Shown one piece after another: positions 1-9,328 of a stretch of DNA of 64,000 bases. The position numbers and the translations under genes are program-made. This stretch comes from an uncultured Pelagibacteraceae bacterium. GTDB lineage: Bacteria > Pseudomonadota > Alphaproteobacteria > Pelagibacterales > Pelagibacteraceae. The notes below the pieces were generated by a model that worked only from the letters and a program-made list of their open reading frames with translations, was not told the DNA's origin and searched no databases. Position 1 is the stretch's first letter. Each line of letters starts with the position of its first letter. The stretch spans positions 1-64,000 of the forward strand of contig CACMXS010000003.1 of assembly GCA_902617715.1 (NCBI GenBank), in the 5' to 3' direction.

Positions 1-2
1 AA

Positions 3-1076
3 TCTCTAACACCAGCTATGGCTGCTTCAGCTGAACTTGCTTTTAAAGAGGCTTCAGACTCAGGTTCGTTATTAGGTGGAGAAACTATTTCAGTAGTAAG
101 AGCAGACTCAACTTGTGTTGACTCAGCAGCAGCAACAGCAGCAGCTGAAGGTGTTATTTCACAAGGTGTAGCAGCTATTATGGGTGCTGACTGTTCAGGT
201 GTAACTGGAGCGATTGCTTCAAACGTTGCTGTACCAAATGGTGTAGTGATGATCTCACCATCAGCTACATCACCAGGATTAACTACATTAGATGATAAAG
301 GGTATTTCTTTAGAACTGCTCCATCTGATGCTAGAGGTGGTCAAATTTTAGCTGATATTACTAAAGATAGAAAAGTTAAAAGTGTTGCAATCACTTATAC
401 AAATAACGACTATGGAAAAGGTTTAGCAGATGTTTACAAAGCAGCTGTTGAAGCTCATGGTATTAAAGTAACTACTGTAACTGCTCACGAAGATGGAAAG
501 GCAGACTACTCTTCTGAAGTAGCAACTCTTGCCTCAGCAGGTGGTGATGCAGTAGCTGTAATTGGATACCTAGACCAAGGTGGTAAAGGAATTATCCAAG
601 CTTCTTTAGACTCAGGTGCATTTGATAAATTTATTTTATCAGATGGTATGATAGGTCAGTCTTTAGTTGATGCGTTTGGAAAAGACTTAAGAAAATCTTT
701 TGGTTCAATGCCAGGATCAACTGGAAAAGGTGCTGGAGTATTTGCTAAAGTTGCAAAAGCTGGTGGTATTGATAGTTCAGGACCTTACACAGGTGAATCG
801 TACGATGCTGCAGCGTTAATCGTTTTAGCTATGCAAGCAGGTGGATCAGCTGATAGAGCATCAATTGCAAAAAATGTAATGGATGTTGCTAATGGCCCAG
901 GAACAAAAATTTACCCAGGTGAACTAAAAAAAGGTTTAGATTTATTAGCTAAAGGTAAGAAAGTTGACTATGAAGGTGCAACTGGAGTTACTTTTACTAG
1001 CGTCGGTGAAGCTGAAGGTTCTTTCTTAGAACAAGAAGTTAAAGGCGGAAAATTCAAAACTAAAAAACAAAGATAA
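3..1076 (+). CDS. Branched-chain amino acid-type ABC transporter substrate-binding protein (5' truncated by window edge)
   Basis: Frame is open to the window start (SLTPAMAASAELAFKEA...); periplasmic binding protein type I features such as MGADCSGVTGAIASNVAVPNGVVMISPSATSP and YTNNDYGKGLADVYKAAVE. Confidence 0.9.
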   Translation, partial: SLTPAMAASAELAFKEASDSGSLLGGETISVVRADSTCVDSAAATAAAEGVISQGVAAIMGADCSGVTGAIASNVAVPNGVVMISPSATSPGLTTLDDKGYFFRTAPSDARGGQILADITKDRKVKSVAITYTNNDYGKGLADVYKAAVEAHGIKVTTVTAHEDGKADYSSEVATLASAGGDAVAVIGYLDQGGKGIIQASLDSGAFDKFILSDGMIGQSLVDAFGKDLRKSFGSMPGSTGKGAGVFAKVAKAGGIDSSGPYTGESYDAAALIVLAMQAGGSADRASIAKNVMDVANGPGTKIYPGELKKGLDLLAKGKKVDYEGATGVTFTSVGEAEGSFLEQEVKGGKFKTKKQR

Positions 1077-1092
1077 TTTATCTTAAAATTTA

Positions 1093-1125
1093 AACCCCCA
1101 GCATTAATTTGTTGGGGGTTTTTTT
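1093..1125. terminator. Rho-independent, probably bidirectional, terminator between convergent genes
   Basis: aacccccagc-attaattt-gttgggggttttttt: GC-rich stem with poly-T tail between the SBP gene (+) and the livM operon (-). Confidence 0.85.
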
Positions 1126-1195
1126 AGAAAAATAAATATTTATCAGCCATATATAAAGCCCAAGCTATTGCGGCACCCGTAATAATATATTTCAT
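1124..1195 (-). CDS. Putative 23-aa single-TM small protein MKYIITGAAIAWALYMADKYLFF
   Basis: ATG...TAA ORF read from the minus strand, 4 nt after the livM stop and ending at the terminator; hydrophobic segment typical of a TM helix; no clear Shine-Dalgarno. Confidence 0.35.
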   Translation of the reverse strand: MKYIITGAAIAWALYMADKYLFF

Positions 1196-1199
1196 AATT

Positions 1200-2570
1200 T
1201 TATTTTATTTCTATTTTTTCTGGAAGTATACCTTTTGGTCTATATCTCATTATTACCAAAAGACCTACTCCCATCATTAAAAATCTAAAGTATGGAACAC
1301 TTTCAATTAAGTGTACTTTTAAAAAGTGTGTGTCGTCTAGTCCAGCAGTAGTTAAATTAACCAAGTAAAGACCAATTGGTGCAGCTTCTATCCATAAAAA
1401 CCAAACAACAAAACCCCCAAGAATCGCACCAAAGTTATTTCCACTTCCACCAACAATAACCATTACCCAAATCAAAAAAGTATATCTCAAGGGCCTATAA
1501 CTTCCTGGGGTAAACAATCCATCTTGTGTAACCAACATCGCACCTGCGATACCAACAATGGCTGAGCCTAAAACAAAAATTAACAAGTGTTGTTTAACTA
1601 CATTTTTACCCATTGCATTAGCCGCTTCCTCATTATCTCTAATCGCTCTCATCATTCTTCCCCAAGGAGAGTAAAGAGCTTTTTGAGTTAAGATTAATAA
1701 AATAATTACTACAACTAAAAATAATCCGGAGTAACAAAGTTTTACGAAAACTGATGATCCTTCGATTACAAGTTGATTTAAAGCTGTTTGTCTTTCAGTC
1801 AAATCAGTAATTATATTTAATTTACTTGAGTTAAATTTTTCGACAAGATTTATAAACCAATCTGTTTGTTGTAAATTTACTTCATAAGGTGCAGGTCTTT
1901 TTAATCCAATTACATTCTTAACACCTCTTGTTAACCAATCTTCATGTTTTATAATTGCAATAACAATTTCTGATATTAGCAAAGTTGCTATAGCTAAATA
2001 ATCTGCCCTTAATCCTAAGGCTACTTTTCCTATAACAAAAGCTAATCCGCCTGCAAAAAAAGCTCCAACAACCCAAGAAAAAATAATTGGAAGACCTAAT
2101 CCTCCAAGAAAACCAGTTTTTGCTGGTTCTACATTTTCAATTGCCTCAATTCCAGGTTCTGAAATAAATCTTATGATAACAATTCCCAAAACTATAATAG
2201 AAGCTACAATGTAAGTTCTGTTTTTCGATTTCTTATAATTTTTTAAAATATATCTAACAGCCAATACCATCGCTATTATTAGAAAAAGACTAAATAAAAT
2301 ATTAGACCCACCTGCGCTCCAAGCTTCTTGAACTGGATCTACTGAAATTAAAACAGCTGCCAAACCACCTAAAGCTGTAAAACCCATTATTCCAAAGTTA
2401 ATAAGACCAGCATATCCCCATTGAATATTAGCACCCATTGTCATCACTGCTGAAATAAGACAAAGATTAAATATTGATAGAGCAATGTTCCAAGACTGAA
2501 ATATACCCACAAGGATAATTAGCCCCATCATTATACTGTATGCAGCAATTACGTTTAAATTTTTTCTCAC
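1200..2570 (-). CDS. livM: Branched-chain amino acid ABC transporter permease LivM
   Basis: Multi-TM LivM-type permease: GLRADYLAIATLLISEIV, RAIRDNEEAANAMGKNV, VGGSGNNFGAILGG. Confidence 0.88.
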   Translation of the reverse strand: MRKNLNVIAAYSIMMGLIILVGIFQSWNIALSIFNLCLISAVMTMGANIQWGYAGLINFGIMGFTALGGLAAVLISVDPVQEAWSAGGSNILFSLFLIIAMVLAVRYILKNYKKSKNRTYIVASIIVLGIVIIRFISEPGIEAIENVEPAKTGFLGGLGLPIIFSWVVGAFFAGGLAFVIGKVALGLRADYLAIATLLISEIVIAIIKHEDWLTRGVKNVIGLKRPAPYEVNLQQTDWFINLVEKFNSSKLNIITDLTERQTALNQLVIEGSSVFVKLCYSGLFLVVVIILLILTQKALYSPWGRMMRAIRDNEEAANAMGKNVVKQHLLIFVLGSAIVGIAGAMLVTQDGLFTPGSYRPLRYTFLIWVMVIVGGSGNNFGAILGGFVVWFLWIEAAPIGLYLVNLTTAGLDDTHFLKVHLIESVPYFRFLMMGVGLLVIMRYRPKGILPEKIEIK

Positions 2571-3586
2571 AGCACCTTCCCTTTAAATATACCTGATGGA
2601 CGATAGAGTAATACAATCACCAGTATTGAAAAAGATACTGCAAATTTATAATCTGTAGAAAGCAATTGAATTAAGCCATCTGGTTCCATACTTTCAGGTA
2701 AAAGATACATAAAAAATTTTCTATAAGCGTAAGTTAATAATATTTCAGAGAAAGCAATTACATATCCTCCTAGAAAGGCTCCAAATGGATTACCAATTCC
2801 ACCCACTATAGCTGCTGCAAATATTGGCAGCATATTATTAAAGTAGGTAAATGGTTTGAAACTTTTATCTAAACCATATAAAGCACCACCAATTGTAGCA
2901 AGGATACCTGCTATGACCCAAGTTGTCATAACAATTTTTTTTGGATCGATACCTGATAACAATGCTAAATCTTCATTATCAGAATACGCTCTCATACTTT
3001 TTCCTGTCTTAGTTTTATTTAAAAACCAAAACAGAGTTGAAACTAAAATCAATGTAACAATAATTGTAATAACTTGAGTAGACTTTATTGCAAGACCTTC
3101 ATGTAATCCTGTCATTTCTTTAAATTCACCTGCTTTAATCAAAAATTTTTCTCCATCAAAAAATCTTCTATCAGAGGGACCAATAATTATACGAACCACT
3201 GCTTGAGTAACAAACATTACTCCAATGCTCACCATCGCTAATTGTACAGGGGGACTTTTTTTTGTTCGGTAATATTTGAAGACAAATTTATCTATTATTA
3301 ACATGTAACTAACCATGAAAATAATCGCAAAAGGAATTGCTAAAAGAGCTGTGGGAAAAACTCCAAGACTAATTCCAACAGACTGAAAATACCAAGTGAA
3401 TAGAATTACAAACATTGTTCCAAAAGACATCATGTCTCCTGTAGCAAAGTTCGCAAATCGTAAAATTCCATAGATTAAAGTTACAAAAATTGCACCAAGT
3501 GCTAATTGGGATCCGTATGCTAAAGCTGGAACAAAAATGTAATTTAATAAAAGTATAATTGCATTTACAAAGTCCATATTAACCAC
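2567..3586 (-). CDS. livH: Branched-chain amino acid ABC transporter permease LivH
   Basis: LivH-type permease: LALGAIFVTLIYGILRFANFATGDMM, AAAIVGGIGNPFGAFLGG; overlaps livM by 4 nt. Confidence 0.88.
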   Translation of the reverse strand: MVNMDFVNAIILLLNYIFVPALAYGSQLALGAIFVTLIYGILRFANFATGDMMSFGTMFVILFTWYFQSVGISLGVFPTALLAIPFAIIFMVSYMLIIDKFVFKYYRTKKSPPVQLAMVSIGVMFVTQAVVRIIIGPSDRRFFDGEKFLIKAGEFKEMTGLHEGLAIKSTQVITIIVTLILVSTLFWFLNKTKTGKSMRAYSDNEDLALLSGIDPKKIVMTTWVIAGILATIGGALYGLDKSFKPFTYFNNMLPIFAAAIVGGIGNPFGAFLGGYVIAFSEILLTYAYRKFFMYLLPESMEPDGLIQLLSTDYKFAVSFSILVIVLLYRPSGIFKGKVL

Positions 3587-4286
3587 CTAGAAAAGAGCTT
3601 CTTACTCTTGGATCTTCTAGTAATTCTTTCCCAGTCCCAGAATGCCGGTTCTCACCAGTTACCAAAACATATCCTCTATCAGAAATATTTAATGCTTGTT
3701 TTGCATTTTGCTCAACCATTAAAATTGCTACATTAGTTCTTTTTACTTTTACGATATGATCAAATAGTTCATCCATCACAATGGGTGATACACCTGCGGT
3801 TGGTTCATCCAACATTAATACAGAAGGCTTAATCATGAGTGCCCTTCCTAATGCAACTTGTTGTCTTTGTCCGCCAGATAACTCACCAACTAATTGATCT
3901 TTTTTTTCTTTTAAAATAGGAAACAAATCAAAAATTTCATTAATCGTTTCTTTAAATTCAGTATTAATTAAGAATGCACCCATCTCTAAATTTTCTTCCA
4001 CTGTCATACCTGCAAAAACATTTTTTGTTTGAGGTACAAATGAAATACCTTCTTTAACTCTGTCTTGTGGGGAAAGTTTTGAAATATCTTTGCCATTAAT
4101 AATTACTGAGCCAGATTTAAGGTTTAGCAAACCTAACATTGCTCTCATTGCGGTTGATTTTCCAGCTCCGTTAGGTCCAAGGATTGATACTATTTCTCCT
4201 CTTTCAACATTTACAGAACATGAATTAATTATATCTGGTCCATTACCATACCCACCAGTCATGTTATTACCTTCAAAAAATGCCAT
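3579..4286 (-). CDS. livF: Branched-chain amino acid ABC transporter ATPase LivF
   Basis: Walker A GPNGAGKST, signature LSGGQRQQVALGRAL, Walker B LMLDEPTAG. Confidence 0.9.
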   Translation of the reverse strand: MAFFEGNNMTGGYGNGPDIINSCSVNVERGEIVSILGPNGAGKSTAMRAMLGLLNLKSGSVIINGKDISKLSPQDRVKEGISFVPQTKNVFAGMTVEENLEMGAFLINTEFKETINEIFDLFPILKEKKDQLVGELSGGQRQQVALGRALMIKPSVLMLDEPTAGVSPIVMDELFDHIVKVKRTNVAILMVEQNAKQALNISDRGYVLVTGENRHSGTGKELLEDPRVRSSFLGG

Positions 4287-4287
4287 C

Positions 4288-5073
4288 TTAATTATCCTTT
4301 AATTTCGAACCTCTACCTAAATAACTTTCAATAACTTTTTCATCTTTTTTTGCATCCTCAACTGAACCTTCGAAAAGAACTGAACCTTCTGCCATTACAA
4401 TTACTGGATCACATAATCTTCCTATAAAATCCATGTCATGTTCAATCATACAAAAAGTATAACCTTTTTCTTTATTAAGCTTTTGAATAGCTGTTCCTAA
4501 ATCTTTTAGTAAAGTTCTATTAACACCCGCTCCTACCTCGTCTAACAAAACTAATTTTGCATCTACCATCATTGTTCGACCAAGTTCTAATAATTTTTTT
4601 TGTCCACCAGATAAGTTTCCTGCTAATTCATTTTTTAAATGACTAAGATTAAGAAAATTAACTACCTCCATAGCCTTTTCTTTAATCTGACTCTCTTCTT
4701 TTGCAACTAATGAGGGTTTTAACAAAGCATTCATTAATTTTTCCCCAGATTGATTTCCTGGAACCATCATTAAGTTTTCTAGAACTGATAAATTTTTAAA
4801 TTCATGGGCAATTTGAAAAGTTCTGAGTAATCCTTTGGAAAATAATTCATAAGATGGAACATCAGTAATATTTTCATTATTAAACATGACGCTACCAGCA
4901 GAAGATTTTAAATTTCCAGCAATAAGATTAAATAAAGTAGTTTTGCCAGAACCATTTGGTCCAATAATACCTGTGATGGTTCCTTTTTTAACTTTAAGAG
5001 AGCATTCTGATACCGCTGCTAGCCCCCCAAAATATTTTGATAAATTATTAATTTCTAAAATATTTTCAGACAT
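4288..5073 (-). CDS. livG: Branched-chain amino acid ABC transporter ATPase LivG
   Basis: Walker A GPNGSGKTT, LSGGQKKLLELGRTM, LivG-type LRTFQIAHEFKNLSVLENLM. Confidence 0.9.
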   Translation of the reverse strand: MSENILEINNLSKYFGGLAAVSECSLKVKKGTITGIIGPNGSGKTTLFNLIAGNLKSSAGSVMFNNENITDVPSYELFSKGLLRTFQIAHEFKNLSVLENLMMVPGNQSGEKLMNALLKPSLVAKEESQIKEKAMEVVNFLNLSHLKNELAGNLSGGQKKLLELGRTMMVDAKLVLLDEVGAGVNRTLLKDLGTAIQKLNKEKGYTFCMIEHDMDFIGRLCDPVIVMAEGSVLFEGSVEDAKKDEKVIESYLGRGSKLKDN

Positions 5074-5076
5074 TAA

Positions 5077-5844
5077 TTATTTGTTTAGTCTTTTATGAAT
5101 GCTATTTAAAGTATTTATTAGGGATTTATAAACACCTTTTTTGCTCATTTCTTTTAAACCTTGCTCATTTAATCCTTTAGGAGTTTGTGATTCTTTTACT
5201 AAATATTTTAATTCTTTTTTTGAATTTACTACCGCATCTTCAGATAAAGCTAAAAATAATGTAGTGATATATTTTTGAGCATCTGATCTTTTAATACCTC
5301 TTTTAACTAACCATCCACTCATAACTTTCAATAATTCATAATAAGATGCCATCATTCCGGATGTTGACCAAAAATTAATAGAAAGTTTTTCATTCTTAAT
5401 CTCCACAGTAGAACCAATTTTATCAAAAAAATTTTTTACCTTTTTATTTGGAGGACAAATCGGTACAGGTCCTTTTTTTAAAGATATTGGTGGTAATGGA
5501 ATTGCTCTCACAATATCAACCTTTGTTTTAATCATTTTTTTTAATTCTGGAATTGTAATGGTTGAAATAAAACTTATGACTGTCTGGTTAGACTTAAATT
5601 TGAGTTTTTTAATTATCTTTTCTCCTACCGTAGGTGTCACTGCTAAAAATACCCAATTACTATTCTCAACTATTTTTTGGTTATCTTTCTCAATAGATAT
5701 TTTTTTAAATTTTTTCTTTAATCCTTTGGCAATTTTATTGTTTCGAGAGGATACAAATATCTTACTATATTTGATTGATGATCCACATATCCCAGTTATT
5801 ACTGAAGATGCAATTTTTCCTGTTCCTATAAAACCTAATTTCAT
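5077..5844 (-). CDS. proC: Pyrroline-5-carboxylate reductase-like NAD(P)-binding protein
   Basis: N-terminal MKLGFIGTGKIASSVITGI Rossmann motif; VRAIPLPP and C-terminal helical dimerisation region as in ProC. Confidence 0.7.
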   Translation of the reverse strand: MKLGFIGTGKIASSVITGICGSSIKYSKIFVSSRNNKIAKGLKKKFKKISIEKDNQKIVENSNWVFLAVTPTVGEKIIKKLKFKSNQTVISFISTITIPELKKMIKTKVDIVRAIPLPPISLKKGPVPICPPNKKVKNFFDKIGSTVEIKNEKLSINFWSTSGMMASYYELLKVMSGWLVKRGIKRSDAQKYITTLFLALSEDAVVNSKKELKYLVKESQTPKGLNEQGLKEMSKKGVYKSLINTLNSIHKRLNK

Positions 5845-5873
5845 AACTAATACTTTATAAAGGATAATTTATA

Positions 5874-6281
5874 TTAATTAATAAAAAAAGAACCTCTTAT
5901 TCTTAATAACTCTCTACTTAATTCTTTATTTTCTTTGAATGGTTTTCTCCCATGAAGCCAAAAATAATTATTTGCAACTACTGATGATCCAACTGGGAGC
6001 TTAGTTATAATCTTATTGTTGCTTTCCTCTAAACTATCAGACAATTTTTGTAAAAATGTACCTTGTTTCATATTTTTAGGTTCTGGAAATTGATCTATGT
6101 AAGAAATTTGAGGTTTTCCCTCTTGATCAGATGAAAAAACTGGATGCTCTACTTTGTAATCAATATTTTTACTTTTTGGTGAACCCCAAATAAAATCTTC
6201 TTTAGCTGTTGGGTCATTAAATAATTCATCACAGTGTTCCCAATCATCAAGATGTAACATTGCTGTTTCACCACCTTCCAC
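5874..6281 (-). CDS. glaH: C-terminal fragment of CsiD/GlaH-family Fe(II)/2-oxoglutarate dioxygenase (glutarate 2-hydroxylase-like)
   Basis: GGETAMLHLDDWEHCDELF...HPVFSSDQEGKPQISYIDQFPEPKNM...NNYFWLHGRKPFKENKELSRELLRIRGSFF matches the remembered CsiD/GlaH C-terminus; continues the upstream ORF in a different frame. Confidence 0.75.
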   Translation of the reverse strand: MEGGETAMLHLDDWEHCDELFNDPTAKEDFIWGSPKSKNIDYKVEHPVFSSDQEGKPQISYIDQFPEPKNMKQGTFLQKLSDSLEESNNKIITKLPVGSSVVANNYFWLHGRKPFKENKELSRELLRIRGSFFIN

Positions 6282-6789
6282 ATTTTTTTTCCTCTAATTT
6301 TGACATCAATAACCAATCAGTTTTTTCTTTAACATAAGTTCCGTCTGTATGAAGATCCATATTTGTATAGGCTTTCCTTAAATAAGAATCACTTTTGTCT
6401 TCATGCTTTACATGAAACCTTGCGTAATATTTTCCCGCCATAGCATCATGATTAGGAGTGCCAATTAAATGTGCTACTGCAGTTGATAATTTTACTAAAA
6501 AAATTTCATCAATTTTTGATATCAATTTTTTTGGTTTGATAATAAAACAACCTGTATCTCTATCTCTAATTATATTGTTAAGAAATTTTGATAATTTATT
6601 GTTACTTAAATCATCTAGACTTTTTGCAATAGTAAATCTAGTAAATGGCTTGTATTCAAGTGCAGTTATATCAAATTTGTTAAATGGAAAAATAAGTTTG
6701 TTTAATATTTCATCAGTTATATCGATATTTATTATTCTTTTAGATTTTTCGTTTAAATTAATTTCAAATCCATCAATTTTCTCAATCAT
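6268..6789 (-). CDS. glaH: N-terminal fragment of CsiD/GlaH-family dioxygenase, frameshifted relative to the C-terminal ORF
   Basis: LEYKPFTRFTIAKSLDDL, KLSTAVAHLIGTPNHDAMAGKYYARFHVKHEDKSDSYLRKAYTNMDLHTDGTYVKEKTDWLLMSKLEEK then out-of-frame KCGRW*. Confidence 0.75.
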   Translation of the reverse strand: MIEKIDGFEINLNEKSKRIINIDITDEILNKLIFPFNKFDITALEYKPFTRFTIAKSLDDLSNNKLSKFLNNIIRDRDTGCFIIKPKKLISKIDEIFLVKLSTAVAHLIGTPNHDAMAGKYYARFHVKHEDKSDSYLRKAYTNMDLHTDGTYVKEKTDWLLMSKLEEKKCGRW

Positions 6790-7109
6790 AAATAGCTACT
6801 AATTATGGATAGTATGATAGCAGAGAAAAGAGTTGGGTAAACTAAATTTTTTTTTGTCAAATAAAAAACTCCAACAGATAAAATAACTACAACAAATCTA
6901 ATTAAATAATCTATTTCAGATAAAGATCCTGAAGGAAATATAACTATTCTTGCAATTAACGCAGCAAGAGTAGAATAAGCAAGACAATTAAACCATCTAA
7001 ACATTTTTGAGGTTTCTTTTATCTTCTCTGCACTAACAACTCCTAAAAATCTAGATAAGTATGTCGCTAAAGATGTAACAAGAATTACTATTATTATATT
7101 ATTTGCCAC
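6786..7109 (-). CDS. azlD: AzlD family branched-chain amino acid exporter subunit
   Basis: Small multi-TM protein, ATYLSRFLGVV motif, overlaps an AzlC-like gene. Confidence 0.75.
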   Translation of the reverse strand: MANNIIIVILVTSLATYLSRFLGVVSAEKIKETSKMFRWFNCLAYSTLAALIARIVIFPSGSLSEIDYLIRFVVVILSVGVFYLTKKNLVYPTLFSAIILSIISSYL

Positions 7110-7803
7110 TTTTTTCTCCTAATAAGAAAGCAATCGTACCAGCAATAAATCCTCCAAATAAAATACACCACTCTGGAGATAAAAAATAAAAAGCAGGACC
7201 TAAAATCGTTCCCAAAATTACAGATAGACTTATTTGTAATGTTTTCATTGCACCAATCATCATGCAAATAAAATAGATTGGATTAATGATAGCCAAACCA
7301 ATAAGTATATCTTTATTAAGAAAATCTGAAGCAAAATAGCCTATTACTGTAGAAAAAATTGCAACAGACCAGGTGGCTGTCCCAATTCCTATCCAAAAAT
7401 CTATTCTATTTTCTTTTTCTATATTTTCGTAATTATCTTTCATTATTAGCCATGAAGAGACAGCTATAAAATGACATGATAAATAATATTTCCATCTTGG
7501 TTGATTTTCATGCATCAACAAAGGCATCAATGCTACAGTCATTGGATATAATCTGGCATTAACCAACCATACTGCTATAAAAATATTTATTAAAGATGCT
7601 CCAATCAACATTGACTCTGCCATCACTAGTGAACCAGGTAATGCATAAGTTAAAAAAGTAGAGAAAATACTTTCTTGAATTGTGAAACCTAAATTTTTAA
7701 GTAATGCACCTATAGCTACAAAACTTGCGCCCAGTGCTATAGCAGGACTTCCAACACCTTTAATAGACTTAAATCCTTTTAAAAAATATTTGGTATCTAT
7801 CAT
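7099..7803 (-). CDS. azlC: AzlC family branched-chain amino acid exporter subunit
   Basis: SPAIALGASFVAIGALLKNLGFTIQESIFSTFLTYALPGSLVMAE; VWLVNARLYPMTVALMPLL. Confidence 0.8.
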   Translation of the reverse strand: MIDTKYFLKGFKSIKGVGSPAIALGASFVAIGALLKNLGFTIQESIFSTFLTYALPGSLVMAESMLIGASLINIFIAVWLVNARLYPMTVALMPLLMHENQPRWKYYLSCHFIAVSSWLIMKDNYENIEKENRIDFWIGIGTATWSVAIFSTVIGYFASDFLNKDILIGLAIINPIYFICMMIGAMKTLQISLSVILGTILGPAFYFLSPEWCILFGGFIAGTIAFLLGEKSGK

Positions 7804-8588
7804 TAACCACCTAAGAATAGGCGACCCACATCTGGATTTTTTAATAGATCATCTCCTTTTCCAGCAATTGCTGTTTGACCTGAAACAAGAACATAACCTA
7901 TGTCTGCGAACTCTAAACCTTTCTTTGCATTTTGCTCGACTAAGATGATTGTTTTTTTTTCATTTTGCTGAAGATCTCTTAAAATTTCAAATACCATATC
8001 TATATATCTTGGTTCTAATCCGATAGAAGGTTCATCTACAAGCAATACTGAAGGTTTCATAACTAATGCTCTAGAAATTTCTAATAATCTTCTTTCCCCT
8101 CCTGATAAAACTTTTGCTGGTTGGCTTCTTCTATTTCTCAGTCTTTCGTATTTCTCAAAAATTCTTTCAGCTTCTTGATATGACTCCTCTGTTTTTTCCT
8201 TTATAAAACCACCCATTAATAAATTTTCCTCTACAGTCATGTCTGGAAAAACTGAGTTATCTTGCAGTATATAAGCTATTCCAACAGATCTTAATTTCTC
8301 AGCAGGTGTTAGGTTTGTAATTTCTTTTCCATCTATCTCTATTTGTCCAGAGAATATATTTGTAAACCCATAAATAGAATGAAGTATTGTTGACTTACCA
8401 GCACCATTCGGGCCAATCAAACAAAGTGATTGTGCTTTGCTCACAAACAGATCAAAATTATGTAAAATTTCCATTTTACCGTAACCAGCATTCATATTCT
8501 TAATTGTAAGATGAACGTTATTTGGTGAAAGTTTTTTTAAATCTTCTGCTCCTGGAGCTTTTCCTAATACTTCATATTGATTAGACAT
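7803..8588 (-). CDS. livF: Second branched-chain amino acid-type ABC transporter ATPase LivF
   Basis: GPNGAGKSTILHSIYGF, LSGGERRLLEISRALV, LLVDEPSIGLEP. Confidence 0.88.
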   Translation of the reverse strand: MSNQYEVLGKAPGAEDLKKLSPNNVHLTIKNMNAGYGKMEILHNFDLFVSKAQSLCLIGPNGAGKSTILHSIYGFTNIFSGQIEIDGKEITNLTPAEKLRSVGIAYILQDNSVFPDMTVEENLLMGGFIKEKTEESYQEAERIFEKYERLRNRRSQPAKVLSGGERRLLEISRALVMKPSVLLVDEPSIGLEPRYIDMVFEILRDLQQNEKKTIILVEQNAKKGLEFADIGYVLVSGQTAIAGKGDDLLKNPDVGRLFLGG

Positions 8589-9328
8589 TATTGTGCCCCC
8601 AAGTATGCATCAATAACACGTTTATCATTTTTAATTTCATCTGGTGTTCCATTTGCAAGCATCTTGCCATGAGCCAGACAATAAATACTTTCTGCCAATT
8701 GCATTATCACTCTCATATTGTGTTCTATTACTAAAAGAGTTATTCCAAAATCTTGGTTAACTTTTATCAATCTATCAATAATTCCATTAATTAATGTTGG
8801 GTTTATACCGGCTGTTGGTTCATCTAACAGAAGCATTTCTGGTTCGTTCATCAAAGCCATTGCGAGTTCTAGTAATTTTTGTTGACCAAATGATAAATCA
8901 CCAGCTCTTAATTTTCTTTTTTGGTAAAGTCCAACAAAATTTAAAAGGTTCTCTGCTTTTTCTGTCAAATCTTTAGGTATCTTAGAAAATATCTTTAATA
9001 TACTTTCATCACTTCCTTTATGACTAATAAGCATATTATCTACACAATTTAATTTTCCGTAAATTCTTGTTTGCTGAAATGTTCTTAATAATCCAAGTTT
9101 AGCAATTACAGGAACAGGTAATTCAGAAACTTCTTTACCATTAAATTTAATTGAACCATTGTCTATAGGGTAAGTTCCTACAATTGAATTAAATAAAGTT
9201 GTTTTTCCTGAACCATTAGGACCAATTAATCCAAATATTTTTCCTTTTTCTACAGTCATGGAAATATCTACATTGGCTTTCACTCCTCCAAAAGATTTGC
9301 TTACATTACTGACTTCTAAAATACTCAT
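8588..9328 (-). CDS. livG: Second branched-chain amino acid-type ABC transporter ATPase LivG
   Basis: GPNGSGKTTLFNSIVG, LSFGQQKLLELAMALM, LLLDEPTAGINP. Confidence 0.88.
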   Translation of the reverse strand: MSILEVSNVSKSFGGVKANVDISMTVEKGKIFGLIGPNGSGKTTLFNSIVGTYPIDNGSIKFNGKEVSELPVPVIAKLGLLRTFQQTRIYGKLNCVDNMLISHKGSDESILKIFSKIPKDLTEKAENLLNFVGLYQKRKLRAGDLSFGQQKLLELAMALMNEPEMLLLDEPTAGINPTLINGIIDRLIKVNQDFGITLLVIEHNMRVIMQLAESIYCLAHGKMLANGTPDEIKNDKRVIDAYLGAQ

